From the NCBI RefSeq assembly GCF_008011665.1, contig NZ_VOWJ01000021.1, positions 1 through 64,000 of the forward strand: a stretch of 64,000 nt of DNA, given 5' to 3'. Below are positions 27,720 through 38,349 of the stretch, in pieces. Position numbers and translations under genes: made by a program. Under the pieces are notes generated by a model. That model was not told where the DNA came from. It saw only the letters and a program-made list of their open reading frames with translations, and ran no database searches. Source of the DNA: Campylobacter volucris (lineage in GTDB: Bacteria; Campylobacterota; Campylobacteria; Campylobacterales; Campylobacteraceae). The stretch's first letter is position 1; each line of letters opens with the position of its first letter.

Positions 27720-27747
27720 TTTTTAATTTTTTTAAGAAAAAAAGTTT

Positions 27748-27753
27748 TATAAT
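27748..27753 (+). promoter_or_regulatory. Probable -10 box of frdCAB
   Basis: TATAAT lies 40 bases before the frdC start, in the gap after lgt. Confidence 0.5.
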
Positions 27754-27793
27754 GACTTGATGTTAAATTTATTAACTTTTCAAAGGAGCAAAC

Positions 27794-28573
27794 ATGAGTC
27801 AACTCATTGAGGGTTTTTTAGGCAAAAGTGTTGATGGTAAAAAAAGTAAAATACCAGCAAAACTTGATTATATTCAAAGTGCAACAGGTTTAATCTTAGG
27901 ATTATTTATGTGGGCACATATGTTTTTCGTTTCTACCATTTTAGTTAGTGATGATTTTTTTAATTCAGTTGTTCATTTTTTAGAACTAAAATTTATTATT
28001 GATAGCCCTATGATGAGTTATATCACTTCGTTTTTAGCTACCTGTGTTTTAGTAATTTTCTTTGTGCATGCAGGTCTTGCAATGAGAAAATTTCCTATCA
28101 ATTTTAGACAATATCAACTTTGCAGAACACATTTAAAATATATGAACCATGGCGATTCTTCTTTATGGTGGGTTCAAGCTTTTACTGGTTTTGTAATGTT
28201 TTTCTTGGGTTCGGCTCATTTGATATTTGTGATTACAAATGCGGATAAAATCAGTGCTGATATGTCAGGTGAGAGAGTTGTGAGTCATTTTATGTGGTTG
28301 TTTTATCTTGCTTTATTAATCTGTGTTGAGCTACATGGAAGCATTGGCCTTTATAGATTATGTGTAAAATGGGGTTGGTTTGAAGGAAAAGATGCGAAAG
28401 AAAGTCGTAAAAAACTGAAAAAAGCAAAATGGTTTATAAGTATTTTCTTCTTGATTTTAGGATTATTAAGCTTAGCTGCTTTTGCAAAAATAGGTTTAAA
28501 AAATTATCAAAATAATTCTGTAGCACAAATAGCAAAAACTTATGATGGAGCTAAATATGAATATACAATATAG
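27794..28573 (+). CDS. frdC: Fumarate reductase di-heme cytochrome b subunit
   Basis: The 259-residue protein has five predicted membrane segments with His in or near them ([50 protein letters not shown]) as heme and quinol ligands. Size and sequence ([15 protein letters not shown]) match the Wolinella/Campylobacter quinol:fumarate reductase membrane anchor, which binds two hemes b. It anchors FrdAB and oxidises menaquinol. AAAGGAG precedes ATG, and the stop overlaps frdA by 17 bases. Confidence 0.95.
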   Translation: MSQLIEGFLGKSVDGKKSKIPAKLDYIQSATGLILGLFMWAHMFFVSTILVSDDFFNSVVHFLELKFIIDSPMMSYITSFLATCVLVIFFVHAGLAMRKFPINFRQYQLCRTHLKYMNHGDSSLWWVQAFTGFVMFFLGSAHLIFVITNADKISADMSGERVVSHFMWLFYLALLICVELHGSIGLYRLCVKWGWFEGKDAKESRKKLKKAKWFISIFFLILGLLSLAAFAKIGLKNYQNNSVAQIAKTYDGAKYEYTI

Positions 28574-30548
28574 TGATGCGTTGGTTATTGGTGGAGGTCT
28601 TGCTGGGCTTAGAGCAGCAATTGAAGTTGCAAAAAGTGGTCAAAGTGTAACACTTTTAAGTATTTGTCCTGTTAAAAGATCTCACTCGGCTGCTGTGCAA
28701 GGTGGTATGCAAGCAAGTCTAGGAAATAGTGTAAAAGGTGAAGGTGACAATGAAGATGTGCATTTTGCTGATACTGTTAAAGGATCTGATTGGGGCTGTG
28801 ATCAAGAAGTAGCTAGAATGTTTGCTCAAACTGCTCCAAAAGCTGTGCGTGAGCTTGCTGCTTGGGGGGTTCCTTGGACTAGAGTCACAAAAGGACCTAG
28901 AACTGTTGTTATAAATGCTCAAAAAACTACTATTGAAGAAAAAGAAGAAGCACATGGTCTTATAAATGCAAGAGATTTTGGTGGCACTAAAAAATGGAGA
29001 ACTTGTTATATCGCTGATGCAACAGGACACTGTATGCTTTATGGTGTTGCAAATGAAGCAATTAAACATCAAGTAAAAATTATCGATAGAATGGAAGCAG
29101 TTAGAATTATCCAAGATGGTAAAAAATGCTTAGGTGCTATTGCTAGAGATTTAACTAATGGAGAATTAATCGCTTATGTTGCTAGAGGAACTATGATAGC
29201 AACGGGTGGTTATGGAAGAATTTATAAACAAACTACGAATGCTGTGATTTGTGAAGGAACTGGGGCAGCCATTGCTTTAGAAACTGGACTTTGTAGATTA
29301 TCAAATATGGAAGCAGTTCAGTTTCACCCAACTCCTATAGTTCCTAGTGGAATTTTATTAACCGAAGGTTGTAGAGGTGATGGTGGTATCTTAAGAGATG
29401 TTGATGGATATCGTTTTATGCCTGATTATGAACCTGAAAAAAAAGAACTTGCAAGTAGAGATGTTGTAAGTCGTAGAATGATGGAGCATATTAGAAAAGG
29501 AAAGGGTGTAAAAAGTCCATATGGTGATCATTTATGGCTTGATATTTCAATTTTAGGTCGTGCTCATGTTGAAAAAAATTTAAGAGATGTTCAAGATATT
29601 TGTAAAACTTTTAATGGTATAGATCCAGCTGATGAAGGTCCAAAAGGCTGGGCTCCTGTTTTACCAATGCAGCACTATTCAATGGGCGGAATTAGAACCA
29701 AACCAACTGGCGAGAGTCAATGGCTAAATGGTCTTTTTGCATGTGGCGAAGCAGCTTGCTGGGATATGCATGGTTTTAATCGTTTAGGTGGAAATTCATG
29801 TTCTGAAACTGTTGTTGCAGGTATGATTGTTGGTGATTATTTTGCACAATATTGCAAAGACAATGGCTCAGAAATTGATACTAATATTGTTAAATCTTTC
29901 CTTGCTAAAGAATATGATTACTTAAAATCCCTTGTAAGCAAAGAGGGTAAATATGATGTGTTTGAAATTAAAAATAGAATGAAAGACATTATGTGGGAAA
30001 AAGTTGCTATTTTTAGAACGGGTAAAGGACTTGAAGAAGCTGTTAAAGAGCTTGAAGAGTTATATCATAAATCATTAGATTTAAAAGTACATGATAAAGA
30101 GCTAAAATGTGCTAATCCTGAACTAGAAGAAGCTTATAGAGTACCAAGAATGCTTAAGATTGCTCTATGTGTTGCTTATGGTGCTTTACTTAGGACAGAA
30201 AGTAGGGGAGCTCATTATAGAGAAGATTATCCAAAGAGAGATGATTTAAATTGGATGAAAAGAACTAATACTTACTGGGTAGAAGGGGAGAGTATGCCAA
30301 GAGTTGAGTATGAAGATCTTGATATTATGAAAATGGAAATTCCACCTGCATTTAGAGGATATGGTGCAAAAGGAAATATCATAGAAAATCCATTAAGTGA
30401 AAAACGCCAAGCTGAAGTAGATGCAATTCGTGAAAAAATGGAAGCTGAAGGCAAAGGAAGATATGAAATTCAACATGCGTTAATGCCTTATGAATTACAA
30501 GCTAAATTTAAAGCACCAAATCAAAGAATAGGAGTTGATTATGAGTAG
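28557..30548 (+). CDS. frdA: Fumarate reductase flavoprotein subunit
   Basis: The 663-residue flavoprotein has the FAD-binding start [15 protein letters not shown], the [11 protein letters not shown] segment with the covalent FAD His, and [17 protein letters not shown] near 400. It reduces fumarate as terminal respiratory acceptor, and family members can also oxidise succinate. An ATG at 28542 is in frame, but ATG 28557 has GGAG at the right spacing and gives the normal length. The stop overlaps the start of frdB. Confidence 0.96.
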   Translation: MNIQYSDALVIGGGLAGLRAAIEVAKSGQSVTLLSICPVKRSHSAAVQGGMQASLGNSVKGEGDNEDVHFADTVKGSDWGCDQEVARMFAQTAPKAVRELAAWGVPWTRVTKGPRTVVINAQKTTIEEKEEAHGLINARDFGGTKKWRTCYIADATGHCMLYGVANEAIKHQVKIIDRMEAVRIIQDGKKCLGAIARDLTNGELIAYVARGTMIATGGYGRIYKQTTNAVICEGTGAAIALETGLCRLSNMEAVQFHPTPIVPSGILLTEGCRGDGGILRDVDGYRFMPDYEPEKKELASRDVVSRRMMEHIRKGKGVKSPYGDHLWLDISILGRAHVEKNLRDVQDICKTFNGIDPADEGPKGWAPVLPMQHYSMGGIRTKPTGESQWLNGLFACGEAACWDMHGFNRLGGNSCSETVVAGMIVGDYFAQYCKDNGSEIDTNIVKSFLAKEYDYLKSLVSKEGKYDVFEIKNRMKDIMWEKVAIFRTGKGLEEAVKELEELYHKSLDLKVHDKELKCANPELEEAYRVPRMLKIALCVAYGALLRTESRGAHYREDYPKRDDLNWMKRTNTYWVEGESMPRVEYEDLDIMKMEIPPAFRGYGAKGNIIENPLSEKRQAEVDAIREKMEAEGKGRYEIQHALMPYELQAKFKAPNQRIGVDYE

Positions 30549-31266
30549 AAAATTAACAATAAGAGCATTTAAATACAATCCATTGAGTAAAATCTCTAAA
30601 CCTCATTTTGTTACTTACGAGCTTGAAGAAACTCCATTTATGACTATTTTTGTGTGTTTAACTCAAATTAGAGAAAAAATGGATGCGGATTTGAGTTTTG
30701 ACTTTGTTTGTAGGGCAGGAATTTGTGGAAGCTGCGCTATGATGATCAATGGTAAGCCAAAATTAGCTTGTAAAACTTTAACAAAAGACTATGAAGATGG
30801 TGTTATAGAGCTTATGCCAATGCCAGCATTTAGACACATAAAAGATTTAAGTGTAAATACAGGTGAGTGGTTTGATAGTATGTGCAAGCGCGTTGAAAGT
30901 TGGGTACATAATGAAAAAGAAACTGATATTTCTAAACTTGAAGAGCGTATAGAACCTGAAGTTGCTGATGAAACTTTTGAGCTTGATCGTTGTATAGAAT
31001 GTGGAATTTGTGTTGCTTCTTGTGCTACCAAACTAATGAGACCTAATTTTATAGCGGCTACTGGACTTTTAAGAACAGCTAGATATCTACAAGATCCACA
31101 TGATCATAGGACGATAGAAGATTTTTATGAGCTAGTTGGCGATGATGATGGAGTATTTGGTTGTATGTCTTTGCTTGCATGTGAAGACAATTGCCCTAAA
31201 GAGCTACCTTTACAAAGTAAAATAGCTTATATGAGAAGACAGCTTGTCGCTCAAAGAAACAAATAA
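30541..31266 (+). CDS. frdB: Fumarate reductase iron-sulfur subunit
   Basis: The 241-residue protein has the [2Fe-2S] ligands in [12 protein letters not shown] (near 60), a ferredoxin motif [11 protein letters not shown] (near 151) and [10 protein letters not shown] (near 217) for the [4Fe-4S] and [3Fe-4S] centres. It carries electrons between FrdC and FrdA. ATG 30541 follows AGGAG and overlaps the end of frdA; a TTG two codons upstream is less likely. The 3' end overlaps the next frame if that gene starts at TTG 31244. Confidence 0.95.
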   Translation: MSRKLTIRAFKYNPLSKISKPHFVTYELEETPFMTIFVCLTQIREKMDADLSFDFVCRAGICGSCAMMINGKPKLACKTLTKDYEDGVIELMPMPAFRHIKDLSVNTGEWFDSMCKRVESWVHNEKETDISKLEERIEPEVADETFELDRCIECGICVASCATKLMRPNFIAATGLLRTARYLQDPHDHRTIEDFYELVGDDDGVFGCMSLLACEDNCPKELPLQSKIAYMRRQLVAQRNK

Positions 31267-33463
31267 TCCTAGCCCCCAAGAAAAAGGGGCTATTAAAACA
31301 TTACTCAAGCAAATTTGGCAAAATTATAGTGTTTTTCTTAATACTAATTGTATGTTTGAACAAAATGTTATAGATACTCAAAAAGCTGCAATTATTTTAA
31401 GTACAAATTTGAATAATTATGAAAGATTTAGCGCTTTAAAAGAATTTAAAAAAATTATTAAAGATTTAAATTTGCGTTTAGATCTTTATAATATACAATA
31501 CGCTCAAGTTTGTTTTATTAATGCTTTAAAACTTGCAATGATTGATAAAAATGAAGTTTTAAAATTTTTAGAAAATTTGCAAAAAATTACAGATAATTCT
31601 TTAATGTATGTTTTTATCTTAGGTATGGACAGTGTAAAAAAAGACTATAAAAAAGAAATTTTTAATGCACATCAAAATTTAGACTTAATTAATCAAAATT
31701 TACAAAATTTATGCAAAGATGAAAATACTAAAAAAACCTTGCAAGAATCTTTACTCAAATTTGCACAAGTGGATTTTTCCATAGCAGTCACAGGCGTGGT
31801 GAATGCTGGAAAATCTAGTATGCTTAATGCACTTTTAAAAAAGAACTTTTTAGGAGTGTCTAATGTCCCTGAAACAGCAAATTTAACCATTTTAAAATAC
31901 GGACAAAATCAAAAAGCTAAAATTTATTTTTGGAATCAACAAGAATGGCAAAATATTTTAAAAAGCTCTACTAATAAAGAAGATATGCTAAATTTACTCA
32001 AAGAGTTAAAGCATGATTTTAATCTTGATGAGTATATCAAAGAAGAAAATAAAATCATAGAAGTTGATTTTGATTTATTAAAAGAATATACTAGTGCAAA
32101 AAATAAAATTTCAGCATTAATCAAGCAGATTGAAATTTATTCTTTACTTGATTTTTTAAAAGATAATGTTTGTATAGTTGATACCCCAGGTCTTGATGAT
32201 ATAATCATTCAAAGAGAACTTTTAACAAAAGAATACATCCAAAAAGCTGATTTTTTAATCCACCTTATGAATGCTTCTCAAAGTTTAAGTCAAAAAGATT
32301 GTGATTTTATTATAGAATGTTTGCTAACTTCAAGAGTAAGTAAGCTTCTAATAGTGCTTACTAAGGCTGATTTGTTAAGTGAAAAAGACTTGCAAGAAGT
32401 GGTTGCTTACACTAAAAATAAACTCAAAGAATCTTTAAAAGCAAAAAATTTAGATGTAAATTTGATTCTAAATATAGAATGTATTTGTATTTCTTCTAAA
32501 TTTGCTAATGATTTTTATCAAAAAAATGAAGGAAATTTAGAAAAAAGCAATATCTTGTCTTTAGAGAATTTAATCCATAAAAGTTTATATGAAAAAAATA
32601 CCATTGCTATGCAAGCTTATAAAAAAGAATTATTGCTTATTACTAACTTGCTTATACAAAAAATTGACACAGAAAATAAAATGTTAAATTTTAAAAATTA
32701 TGAGTTAGGTGAAGAAAATCAAAAACTTATTGATGAATTTAAAAATTTGCAAAATAAATTAGAGCAGGTTAAAGAAGAATTAGAACACATTTTTACTTTA
32801 AAAGATGATGGTAAAGATGAAACTAGCACTCTTTTGCGTTTGCTTGCTAAAAAATTACAAGAAAAAATCATCGATGAGTTAAAATATAATCAAAACAATA
32901 AAAAGAAAAACGATATATCTCGTTTAAATACCATTATAGAAACGACTTTAAAAGATGGAATTTTTGATCTTTTAAGAGAATTAAAATATGAAAGTCAATT
33001 AAAATTAGATGAAATTAAAAATAATTTAAGTTTAAAATATGACTTTTTAAATGATATATTAAAATCAAATCATAGCGATTTTAAAAATTTAGTCCAAGAA
33101 AAAATTGATAATATCTTTAATAATGATATATTATTTAATTTAAAAGCTAGTTTGATTGAAAGTATTCATCAAACAAATGATATATATAAATTGCATTTAG
33201 AGCAACAAATTTTAGATAAATTAAATGAGTTAAATATACAAAATTTAGCCCAAAACATCAAAAATAATCAAGAATTTATTATACTTTTAAAAACAAAACT
33301 AGCCCAATATGAAAAAGAACAAGAGCTAAAATTTAAAGATTTAAAAGAGCTTATTTTAAGTGTAGAAAATAATGAGCAAAAATCAAAAGAACTTTTAAAT
33401 CAAAATCAAAAAACACTAGAGCAATTGCAAAATTTAAAAATGGAACTTTTAAATGCAAAATAA
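31244..33463 (+). CDS. Dynamin-like GTPase, partner 1 (Cj0411-like)
   Basis: The GTPase domain lies after about 180 N-terminal helical residues: G1 [15 protein letters not shown] near 185, G3 VDTPGLDD near 312, G4 LTKADLL near 374. A long alpha-helical region follows and ends in coiled coil (residues about 480-739). In C. jejuni the homologous pair Cj0411/Cj0412 are dynamin-like proteins that assemble together and tether membranes. The start is uncertain: TTG 31244 (739 residues) lies inside frdB with a poor ribosome site, and the next ATG is well into the gene (31354). Expression is probably coupled to frdB. Confidence 0.8.
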   Translation: MSLKETNNPSPQEKGAIKTLLKQIWQNYSVFLNTNCMFEQNVIDTQKAAIILSTNLNNYERFSALKEFKKIIKDLNLRLDLYNIQYAQVCFINALKLAMIDKNEVLKFLENLQKITDNSLMYVFILGMDSVKKDYKKEIFNAHQNLDLINQNLQNLCKDENTKKTLQESLLKFAQVDFSIAVTGVVNAGKSSMLNALLKKNFLGVSNVPETANLTILKYGQNQKAKIYFWNQQEWQNILKSSTNKEDMLNLLKELKHDFNLDEYIKEENKIIEVDFDLLKEYTSAKNKISALIKQIEIYSLLDFLKDNVCIVDTPGLDDIIIQRELLTKEYIQKADFLIHLMNASQSLSQKDCDFIIECLLTSRVSKLLIVLTKADLLSEKDLQEVVAYTKNKLKESLKAKNLDVNLILNIECICISSKFANDFYQKNEGNLEKSNILSLENLIHKSLYEKNTIAMQAYKKELLLITNLLIQKIDTENKMLNFKNYELGEENQKLIDEFKNLQNKLEQVKEELEHIFTLKDDGKDETSTLLRLLAKKLQEKIIDELKYNQNNKKKNDISRLNTIIETTLKDGIFDLLRELKYESQLKLDEIKNNLSLKYDFLNDILKSNHSDFKNLVQEKIDNIFNNDILFNLKASLIESIHQTNDIYKLHLEQQILDKLNELNIQNLAQNIKNNQEFIILLKTKLAQYEKEQELKFKDLKELILSVENNEQKSKELLNQNQKTLEQLQNLKMELLNAK

Positions 33464-35264
33464 TTTAATTTTTGATTTTATAAAAGCTTATGAGAATTTA
33501 TATTGTCAAAAATTTGATGAGAATTTCCAAGGGCGATTGCTAGCTATAAAAACTAGTTTTTGCGAACCTAGTTTGCGTTTGAATTTAGAATTTTTAAAAG
33601 AAATTGATGAGATTATTTTTAGCTATAAAAGACCTATTAATATAGCAATCATAGGTCAATTTTCAAGTGGAAAATCCACACTTTTAAATTTAATTTTACA
33701 AAAAGAATGCTTACCAACTGGTGTGGTGCCTGTGACTTTTAAACCTACATTCTTACGATATGCAAAAAATTATTTTTTAAGAGTTGAATATGAAGATGGA
33801 AGTGATGAGATCGTTGATATAGAAGAGCTTTGTAAATTTAGTGATCAAAGAAATGAGATCAAACCAACTAAAAGTTTACATCTTTTTGCTCCTATTGAGC
33901 TTTTAAAAAATATTACCCTTATAGACACTCCTGGTTTAAATGCAAACGATATTGATACGCTTACTACCTTTAAAGAACTTTCTTTTATGCATAGTGCTAT
34001 ATGGTTAAGTTTGATTGATAATGCTGGTAAAAAAAGCGAAGAAGAGGCTATAAAGGCAAATGCTTTGCTTTTAAAGCGTGGTGGAATTTGTGTTTTAAAT
34101 CAAAAAGACAAGCTGAGCGAAAATGAATTAGAAAATGTTTTACAACATGCTCATTTAGTGTTTGATAAGTATTTTACAAAGCTTATTGCTATTTCTTGTA
34201 AAGAAGCTAAAGAAGATTTGCAAAAGTCTAATGTGCCTTTGCTTTATCAGTATTTACAAGAGCTTGATTTTGAGTATATAAAAAAAGAATTTATCAAAGA
34301 AAAGCTTGAAAAATTATGTTTTGTATTACTCGATCAATATGATTTTTTTATAAAAAATTTAGAAAATTTAAATGCTAAATTTGATTCTTTTGCAAAAAAT
34401 AAGAATTTAGAAGAACAAATTAATATCTTAAATCACACTTGCCTTGAAAAATTAAAAATAGTTAGCGATAAAATCGCAAAAGAGATTTTGAAATTTATCA
34501 AAGAAAAAGATAGTAGTTATTATAAAAAAGCACAAGGTTTGTTTAAGAAAAATTTATATGAAAAGGTTAATTATAAAGCTCCGTATTTATCTAGCGATGA
34601 TGCATTTTTAGCGATGTTTTATAATAGTGATACGATGAATAAAGAATTTAAAAAAATGAAAAATGAAATTGCTTTGGAATTTAGCGAGTTTAAAAAAGGA
34701 TTTTTAGTATCTTTTTCGAATTTACAAGAACAAATTTTACTTTTTAAAGCTCAATTTTCCAATTTGCAAAAAGAAGAATCTTTGCAAAGTGATGACGAAT
34801 TTGCTTATTTTAGAAGTTTTGCTAGTGCAGCTGAAGAAATTTTTATAAAAGATTTTAAAGAATTATTATTTGAGAGTGAATTAGAACTTGATTTGTTTTT
34901 GGAAAAATTAAATTTAAAAGCATTAGCCAATTATGAAAGTGCAACTAAGCTTGCATTAGGGTTTTTTAGCACTAAGATGAATGCAAGCAAAGAATTTTAT
35001 GAGCTTGATAGTGCTGAATTTAGTTTGTATCATCCAAAAGCAAGTGAAATTTATCAAAGAGTATTGGTAGAATTAAATGTGCATGAATTTGAAGATTTAC
35101 TTTTAAACAAACCTGTGATTTTAAAAATTTATAAAAATTATATGCAAGTTTATGAAAAGCTCACCCAAGATAAAAAAATATATATACAAAATTTAAAAAA
35201 TGAATTTGAAATTAAAAAAGAAATGGTGTTAAAAATTAAAGAGCAAATTTCTAAACTTAATTAA
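33453..35264 (+). CDS. Dynamin-like GTPase, partner 2 (Cj0412-like)
   Basis: The 603-residue protein has G1 IIGQFSSGKSTLLNLIL near 66, the switch Thr region VPVTFKPTFLRY, G3 IDTPGLNAND near 155, and NQKD near 215 in the G4 position. A mostly helical stalk follows. It overlaps partner 1 by 11 bases, in line with stoichiometric assembly of the pair. The proposed role, from the C. jejuni proteins, is membrane tethering or remodelling at the inner membrane. Confidence 0.8.
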   Translation: MQNNLIFDFIKAYENLYCQKFDENFQGRLLAIKTSFCEPSLRLNLEFLKEIDEIIFSYKRPINIAIIGQFSSGKSTLLNLILQKECLPTGVVPVTFKPTFLRYAKNYFLRVEYEDGSDEIVDIEELCKFSDQRNEIKPTKSLHLFAPIELLKNITLIDTPGLNANDIDTLTTFKELSFMHSAIWLSLIDNAGKKSEEEAIKANALLLKRGGICVLNQKDKLSENELENVLQHAHLVFDKYFTKLIAISCKEAKEDLQKSNVPLLYQYLQELDFEYIKKEFIKEKLEKLCFVLLDQYDFFIKNLENLNAKFDSFAKNKNLEEQINILNHTCLEKLKIVSDKIAKEILKFIKEKDSSYYKKAQGLFKKNLYEKVNYKAPYLSSDDAFLAMFYNSDTMNKEFKKMKNEIALEFSEFKKGFLVSFSNLQEQILLFKAQFSNLQKEESLQSDDEFAYFRSFASAAEEIFIKDFKELLFESELELDLFLEKLNLKALANYESATKLALGFFSTKMNASKEFYELDSAEFSLYHPKASEIYQRVLVELNVHEFEDLLLNKPVILKIYKNYMQVYEKLTQDKKIYIQNLKNEFEIKKEMVLKIKEQISKLN

Positions 35265-35271
35265 CAGAAGT

Positions 35272-35296
35272 GTGTTTTAAGATAAACTTAAAACAC
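35272..35296. terminator. Hairpin between dynamin genes and small minus-strand gene
   Basis: A perfect 10-bp inverted repeat (GTGTTTTAAG 35272-35281, loop ATAAA, CTTAAAACAC 35287-35296) is followed by T-rich sequence on the + strand. It is probably a terminator for the dynamin-like genes and possibly also for the small minus-strand gene that ends at 35302. Confidence 0.65.
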
Positions 35297-35301
35297 TAAA
35301 A

Positions 35302-35406
35302 TTATTTTTTATTATTTTTTTCTTTACTTTTTTTCCAAAAGTGTAAAACTAATCCACATAAACCACCTACTATGGCAGCAAGAAAAAGTTGAGTTATAAA
35401 ATCCAT
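35302..35406 (-). CDS. 34-residue single-pass membrane peptide
   Basis: This frame encodes MDFITQLFLAAIVGGLCG at the start, continuing through one membrane helix to a basic tail ending FWKKSKEKNNKK-stop. AAAGGATT lies 5 bases before the ATG and a TATAAT box (35436-35441, minus strand) about 30 bases upstream, so it has its own promoter, and a hairpin lies after the stop. The layout (short helix, Trp, Lys-rich end) is like type I toxin peptides of the Fst type and like other small membrane regulators. No antisense RNA could be identified by eye. I cannot name a function. Confidence 0.6.
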   Translation of the reverse strand: MDFITQLFLAAIVGGLCGLVLHFWKKSKEKNNKK

Positions 35407-35435
35407 ATAAATCCTTTGTTGTAAAAATATTTGGT

Positions 35436-35441
35436 ATTATA
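35436..35441 (-). promoter_or_regulatory. Probable -10 box for the 34-residue peptide
   Basis: Reading the minus strand, TATAAT precedes the AAAGGATT ribosome site by about 20 bases and the start codon by 29, which would give a very short leader. Confidence 0.45.
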
Positions 35442-35496
35442 TTTATTTATAATTAATAATTTAATATTTAATTGATTTTTTATTGTAATTAGTATT

Positions 35497-36114
35497 CTAG
35501 TAGGCTTTGTAAATTAGCACTTTCGCTTTTTTGTTTGAGCTTAAATAAAAAGCATCTGTCTTAGCTTCATTTAAAGTTGCACTTGCTAAAAATGGCAAAG
35601 TCATATTTTTTAACGGATATTTTAAATTCTTAGAATTAAATTTTATATTTTTATCAAAACAAAATATGGATATTTGTTCGCCTTTATAACTTTGTATTTT
35701 GCAAGGAGTTTCATAAAATTTAAATTCTCCATAATCACTTTTTATGGTTAAATTTTTGCAATCTTTGCTGTATTTTATCATTAAAGAAATATTAGCTAAG
35801 GTATGATCTTCTCTTTTTCCAGTGCTTGCTAAAAATATAAACTCATCAAAACCTAAATTTAAACAATGATAAAAAGCTTTTGATAAATCATTACTCATTT
35901 GTTCTTTTATGTGTATTAGTCTGTCTTTATATTTTTCTTTTAATTCTTTGCTTATGCTATCTAAATCGCCTATTATTAAATTTGGCATTATTTTTAATTT
36001 ATCAAGATACTTAATAGCCCCATCGCAAACTGCTATAAAATTTGCTTTTTTTAGTTCGTTGATGATAGATTTTTTTGTAGGAAATTTTCCATTTGCTATT
36101 ATATAAGCTTTCAT
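35497..36114 (-). CDS. thiN: Thiamine pyrophosphokinase
   Basis: The 205-residue protein has FIAVCDGAIKYLDKL near 27, IIGDLDSIS near 48 and REDHTLANISLM near 101, the metal- and thiamine-binding motifs of ThiN/TPK. It converts imported thiamine to thiamine diphosphate with ATP. A longer frame starts at 36132, but ATG 36114 overlaps the stop of the transporter gene (ATGA) and gives the family start MKAYIIANGKFP, so I use it. Confidence 0.85.
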   Translation of the reverse strand: MKAYIIANGKFPTKKSIINELKKANFIAVCDGAIKYLDKLKIMPNLIIGDLDSISKELKEKYKDRLIHIKEQMSNDLSKAFYHCLNLGFDEFIFLASTGKREDHTLANISLMIKYSKDCKNLTIKSDYGEFKFYETPCKIQSYKGEQISIFCFDKNIKFNSKNLKYPLKNMTLPFLASATLNEAKTDAFYLSSNKKAKVLIYKAY

Positions 36115-36770
36115 TGTGCTTGTTTTTTCCATATAAAAAAATAATAAATTCCTATAATAAAAAATACTAAAGTATTTAAAAGTTGGGCTATGCTTTCTTT
36201 GCTTTGTTCAAAAATCAAAAACCAAATTATTAAAGAACTTATATTTGCTAAAGTTACTAAAAAATAACTTTCCATATATCTTTTAACTTGCATATAAAAG
36301 GCTATTAATTGTCCTATAACAGCAAAAGAATTTAAATAGACAAAATTAGCATTCATATTTTTTAAAATATAAGCATAAATTATAGTCGATACGATTGTTA
36401 TAAGAGCATATATTAGTCTTTGATTATTTTTTAATTTTGTTATTATGATTTTAGTTTTTTCTTTATTTTGATTATTTTTCCAGTTGTAAATTCCATAAAT
36501 GTTTATGGGTAAATAAAAAAGATTTAACATAACATCACCATATAATTTCAGCTCATAAGCTATGTATATATAAGACATAGAATATAAAATTCCAAAAATA
36601 AAACAAATCATCTTACCAGCACCGGCAAAAAATACATATAGCACAGCACAAAATGCACTAAAAAGACTTAAAATAGAGCCATTGGCAATGTTAGTTAATA
36701 TGCCAATTATCAATAAAGTTGAAAAAAGTATTGTATAAAACTTAAAAGATATTTTTAATTGAGAAAGCAC
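36111..36770 (-). CDS. PnuC-family transporter, probably for thiamine (PnuT)
   Basis: The 219-residue protein has about seven hydrophobic segments and NIYGIYNWKNNQ near 110, typical of PnuC-family vitamin facilitators. PnuC proteins carry nicotinamide riboside, while PnuT members carry thiamine and lie beside thiN. The four-base overlap with thiN supports thiamine uptake coupled to trapping by phosphorylation. Translation starts at GTG 36770 with AAGGATG upstream. No TPP riboswitch fits in the 60-base gap before it. Confidence 0.75.
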   Translation of the reverse strand: MLSQLKISFKFYTILFSTLLIIGILTNIANGSILSLFSAFCAVLYVFFAGAGKMICFIFGILYSMSYIYIAYELKLYGDVMLNLFYLPINIYGIYNWKNNQNKEKTKIIITKLKNNQRLIYALITIVSTIIYAYILKNMNANFVYLNSFAVIGQLIAFYMQVKRYMESYFLVTLANISSLIIWFLIFEQSKESIAQLLNTLVFFIIGIYYFFIWKKQAQ

Positions 36771-36830
36771 AACTCATCCTTTAAGAAAAAATATACAAAA
36801 ATTTATATGATAATTTGGCTTATAAATTGT

Positions 36831-37577
36831 TTATTTTTTATGATAATTATGCGGACTTTGGCCTTTTGCTTGACTGATGCAACCATCTTTTAGATCATAT
36901 GCTTGTCCAAAACCTTTGACAAATCTTCCTTCTTTGAAATTGAGTTTTATAAGATGAAAATCTTGCATATTTCTTATCATTTTGATTCCATGATCTTCGC
37001 CAGTTTGATTTTCAAATTCATCATATATTTGATCAAATTTTTCATTTCTTTGAGTGAATTCTATTTCGCATTTATATCTTAATCTTTTTCTTAATATACA
37101 AGAAGCTGCTTTGCTTTCATCTTCTAAAAACATAATTTCTATATTTTTAGGATTATTTTTTATATTTAGAAAATGTTCAGAAGCTTCACTTATGTATATA
37201 AAAAATCCATATTGGCTTTTTATAAATGGCGCATAAGAACACATTACTTCATTATCCTTGCTTAAAGTAGCCATACAAACTGAATTAAATTCATCTATAA
37301 AAGCTTGAATTTCTTTATTTATATGAGATAAATCTTTTTTCTCTTTAGCATCTGTGCATAATTTTATAATCATATCTTTTATAGTGTTTTCATCTGCTTT
37401 TTGAGGAAATTTTACTTTTAAATTTTTATCATCATATGATATATTTAAGCCCTCAAAATCAACACTTTCTAAGCTTACTTCATCCACTTGACTTTCATTT
37501 GCAAATTTTTTACATAAAGATTTTAGATCTTCTTTATGGTGATCGTTCATGTGTTCAATAATTGTTGAAAAATCCAT
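36831..37577 (-). CDS. hugZ: Heme oxygenase HugZ (Cj1613-like)
   Basis: The 248-residue protein begins MDFSTIIEHMNDHHKEDL. A split-barrel FMN-binding-like fold follows (VCMATLSKDNEVMCSYAPF near 115). The C-terminus is His-rich (SPHNYHKK), where HugZ proteins provide the heme ligand. It degrades heme to release iron. The frame extends to 37625, but ATG 37577 has AAGGAAAG just upstream and gives the family length; the extra part overlaps a Fur-like palindrome. It is divergent from the chu genes, as in C. jejuni. Confidence 0.88.
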   Translation of the reverse strand: MDFSTIIEHMNDHHKEDLKSLCKKFANESQVDEVSLESVDFEGLNISYDDKNLKVKFPQKADENTIKDMIIKLCTDAKEKKDLSHINKEIQAFIDEFNSVCMATLSKDNEVMCSYAPFIKSQYGFFIYISEASEHFLNIKNNPKNIEIMFLEDESKAASCILRKRLRYKCEIEFTQRNEKFDQIYDEFENQTGEDHGIKMIRNMQDFHLIKLNFKEGRFVKGFGQAYDLKDGCISQAKGQSPHNYHKK

Positions 37578-37609
37578 ATCTTTCCTTTTGTTGTAATTTA
37601 TTTTGAAAA

Positions 37610-37624
37610 TGATATATGTTATCA
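37610..37624 (-). promoter_or_regulatory. Fur-box-like palindrome before hugZ
   Basis: TGATATATGTTATCA is a near palindrome 33 bases upstream of the hugZ start, matching the outer halves of the Fur consensus (TGATAAT..ATTATCA). Iron repression of hugZ is expected from C. jejuni; binding here is inferred. Confidence 0.5.
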
Positions 37625-37723
37625 TATTAAAAAATACTTAATTTTCTATATATTTTTTGTGTCAATAATTAGTTAAGTGTATATTAATAAAAATAGTATT
37701 AATATTCTAATTTTTATTTTATT

Positions 37724-37742
37724 GATAAAGATTATTATTATG
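37724..37742 (+). promoter_or_regulatory. Fur-box-like sequence at the start of the chuA remnant
   Basis: GATAAAGATTATTATTATG matches 15 of 19 positions of the classic Fur consensus GATAATGATAATCATTATC. It overlaps the old chuA start codon at 37740, so it would also block chuBCD transcription entering from here. Confidence 0.5.
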
Positions 37743-38200
37743 AAAAAAATATTTATTGTTATTTTTTAATATTGACTTTGCACGCTAAAGAAGTCAATAA
37801 TATTTTAGAAAATAGCATTGTAGAAAGGATTATCTTTATATATTAGATAATCACAATACAAATGATGACAATAATTAAAATTTAGAAGATGCCTTAAGTA
37901 AAATTGGTAGTGTTAATTTTGTTGATTTTGGATTAAGTAAAAATATAGACATAAAAGATCAAGGCAAAAAAGTAAACATAGGTATTAAAATTATAGTTAT
38001 CAGGAAAAATATTAATATACTAAAAGTGACTTATGGTGTGACAAATTTAAATTTTTAGACTTGAACAATATAGAAAACATGGAAGTTATACTAGGTGATG
38101 GATTTGTATTTATATGGCATTGAAAACAAGAGGTGGTAGTGTGATAATTAAAACTAAAGATTTTAAAAAAAAGATTATTTTTCTATTTTACTTAAAGATA
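37740..38200 (+). pseudogene. chuA: Remnant of TonB-dependent heme receptor gene chuA
   Basis: The stretch between hugZ and chuB, where C. jejuni has chuA, has no long open frame but keeps receptor sequence in pieces. MKKIFIVIF and, after a frame change, LILTLHAKEVNNILENSIVE form a signal peptide and mature start. Then NLEDALSKIGSVNFVDFGL, SKNIDIKDQGKKVNIGIKI and, after further shifts, LDLNNIENMEVILGDGF and TRGGSVIIKTKDF come from the plug domain. At least three frameshifts and several stops are present, and the whole beta-barrel (about 500 residues) is missing. The remaining bases 38200-38334 show no readable gene. The organism cannot make this receptor. Confidence 0.85.
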
Positions 38201-38349
38201 ATTTTCCTAAATGTAGTAGATTTATCAACTTTTACTTTTTTATCGTAATAGCTAAAAAATAAATAGTAAGAGGTTTTTTGGAAAAAAATACTATGCATAT
38301 TAAAATGTAAAAGTAGATAAATATTTAATAAGAAATGGAAGAAATTATT

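Noticed and set aside
28865-28870. G6 run in frdA as a phase-variable tract
   Set aside because: It is too short to slip often and encodes a conserved Trp-Gly-Val in a respiratory enzyme.
36771-36830. TPP riboswitch before the thiamine transporter
   Set aside because: The 60-base gap is too short, and no conserved THI-box pattern is visible.
37054-37236. Small + strand frame inside hugZ
   Set aside because: It lies opposite a conserved enzyme, with no ribosome site and no recognisable protein.
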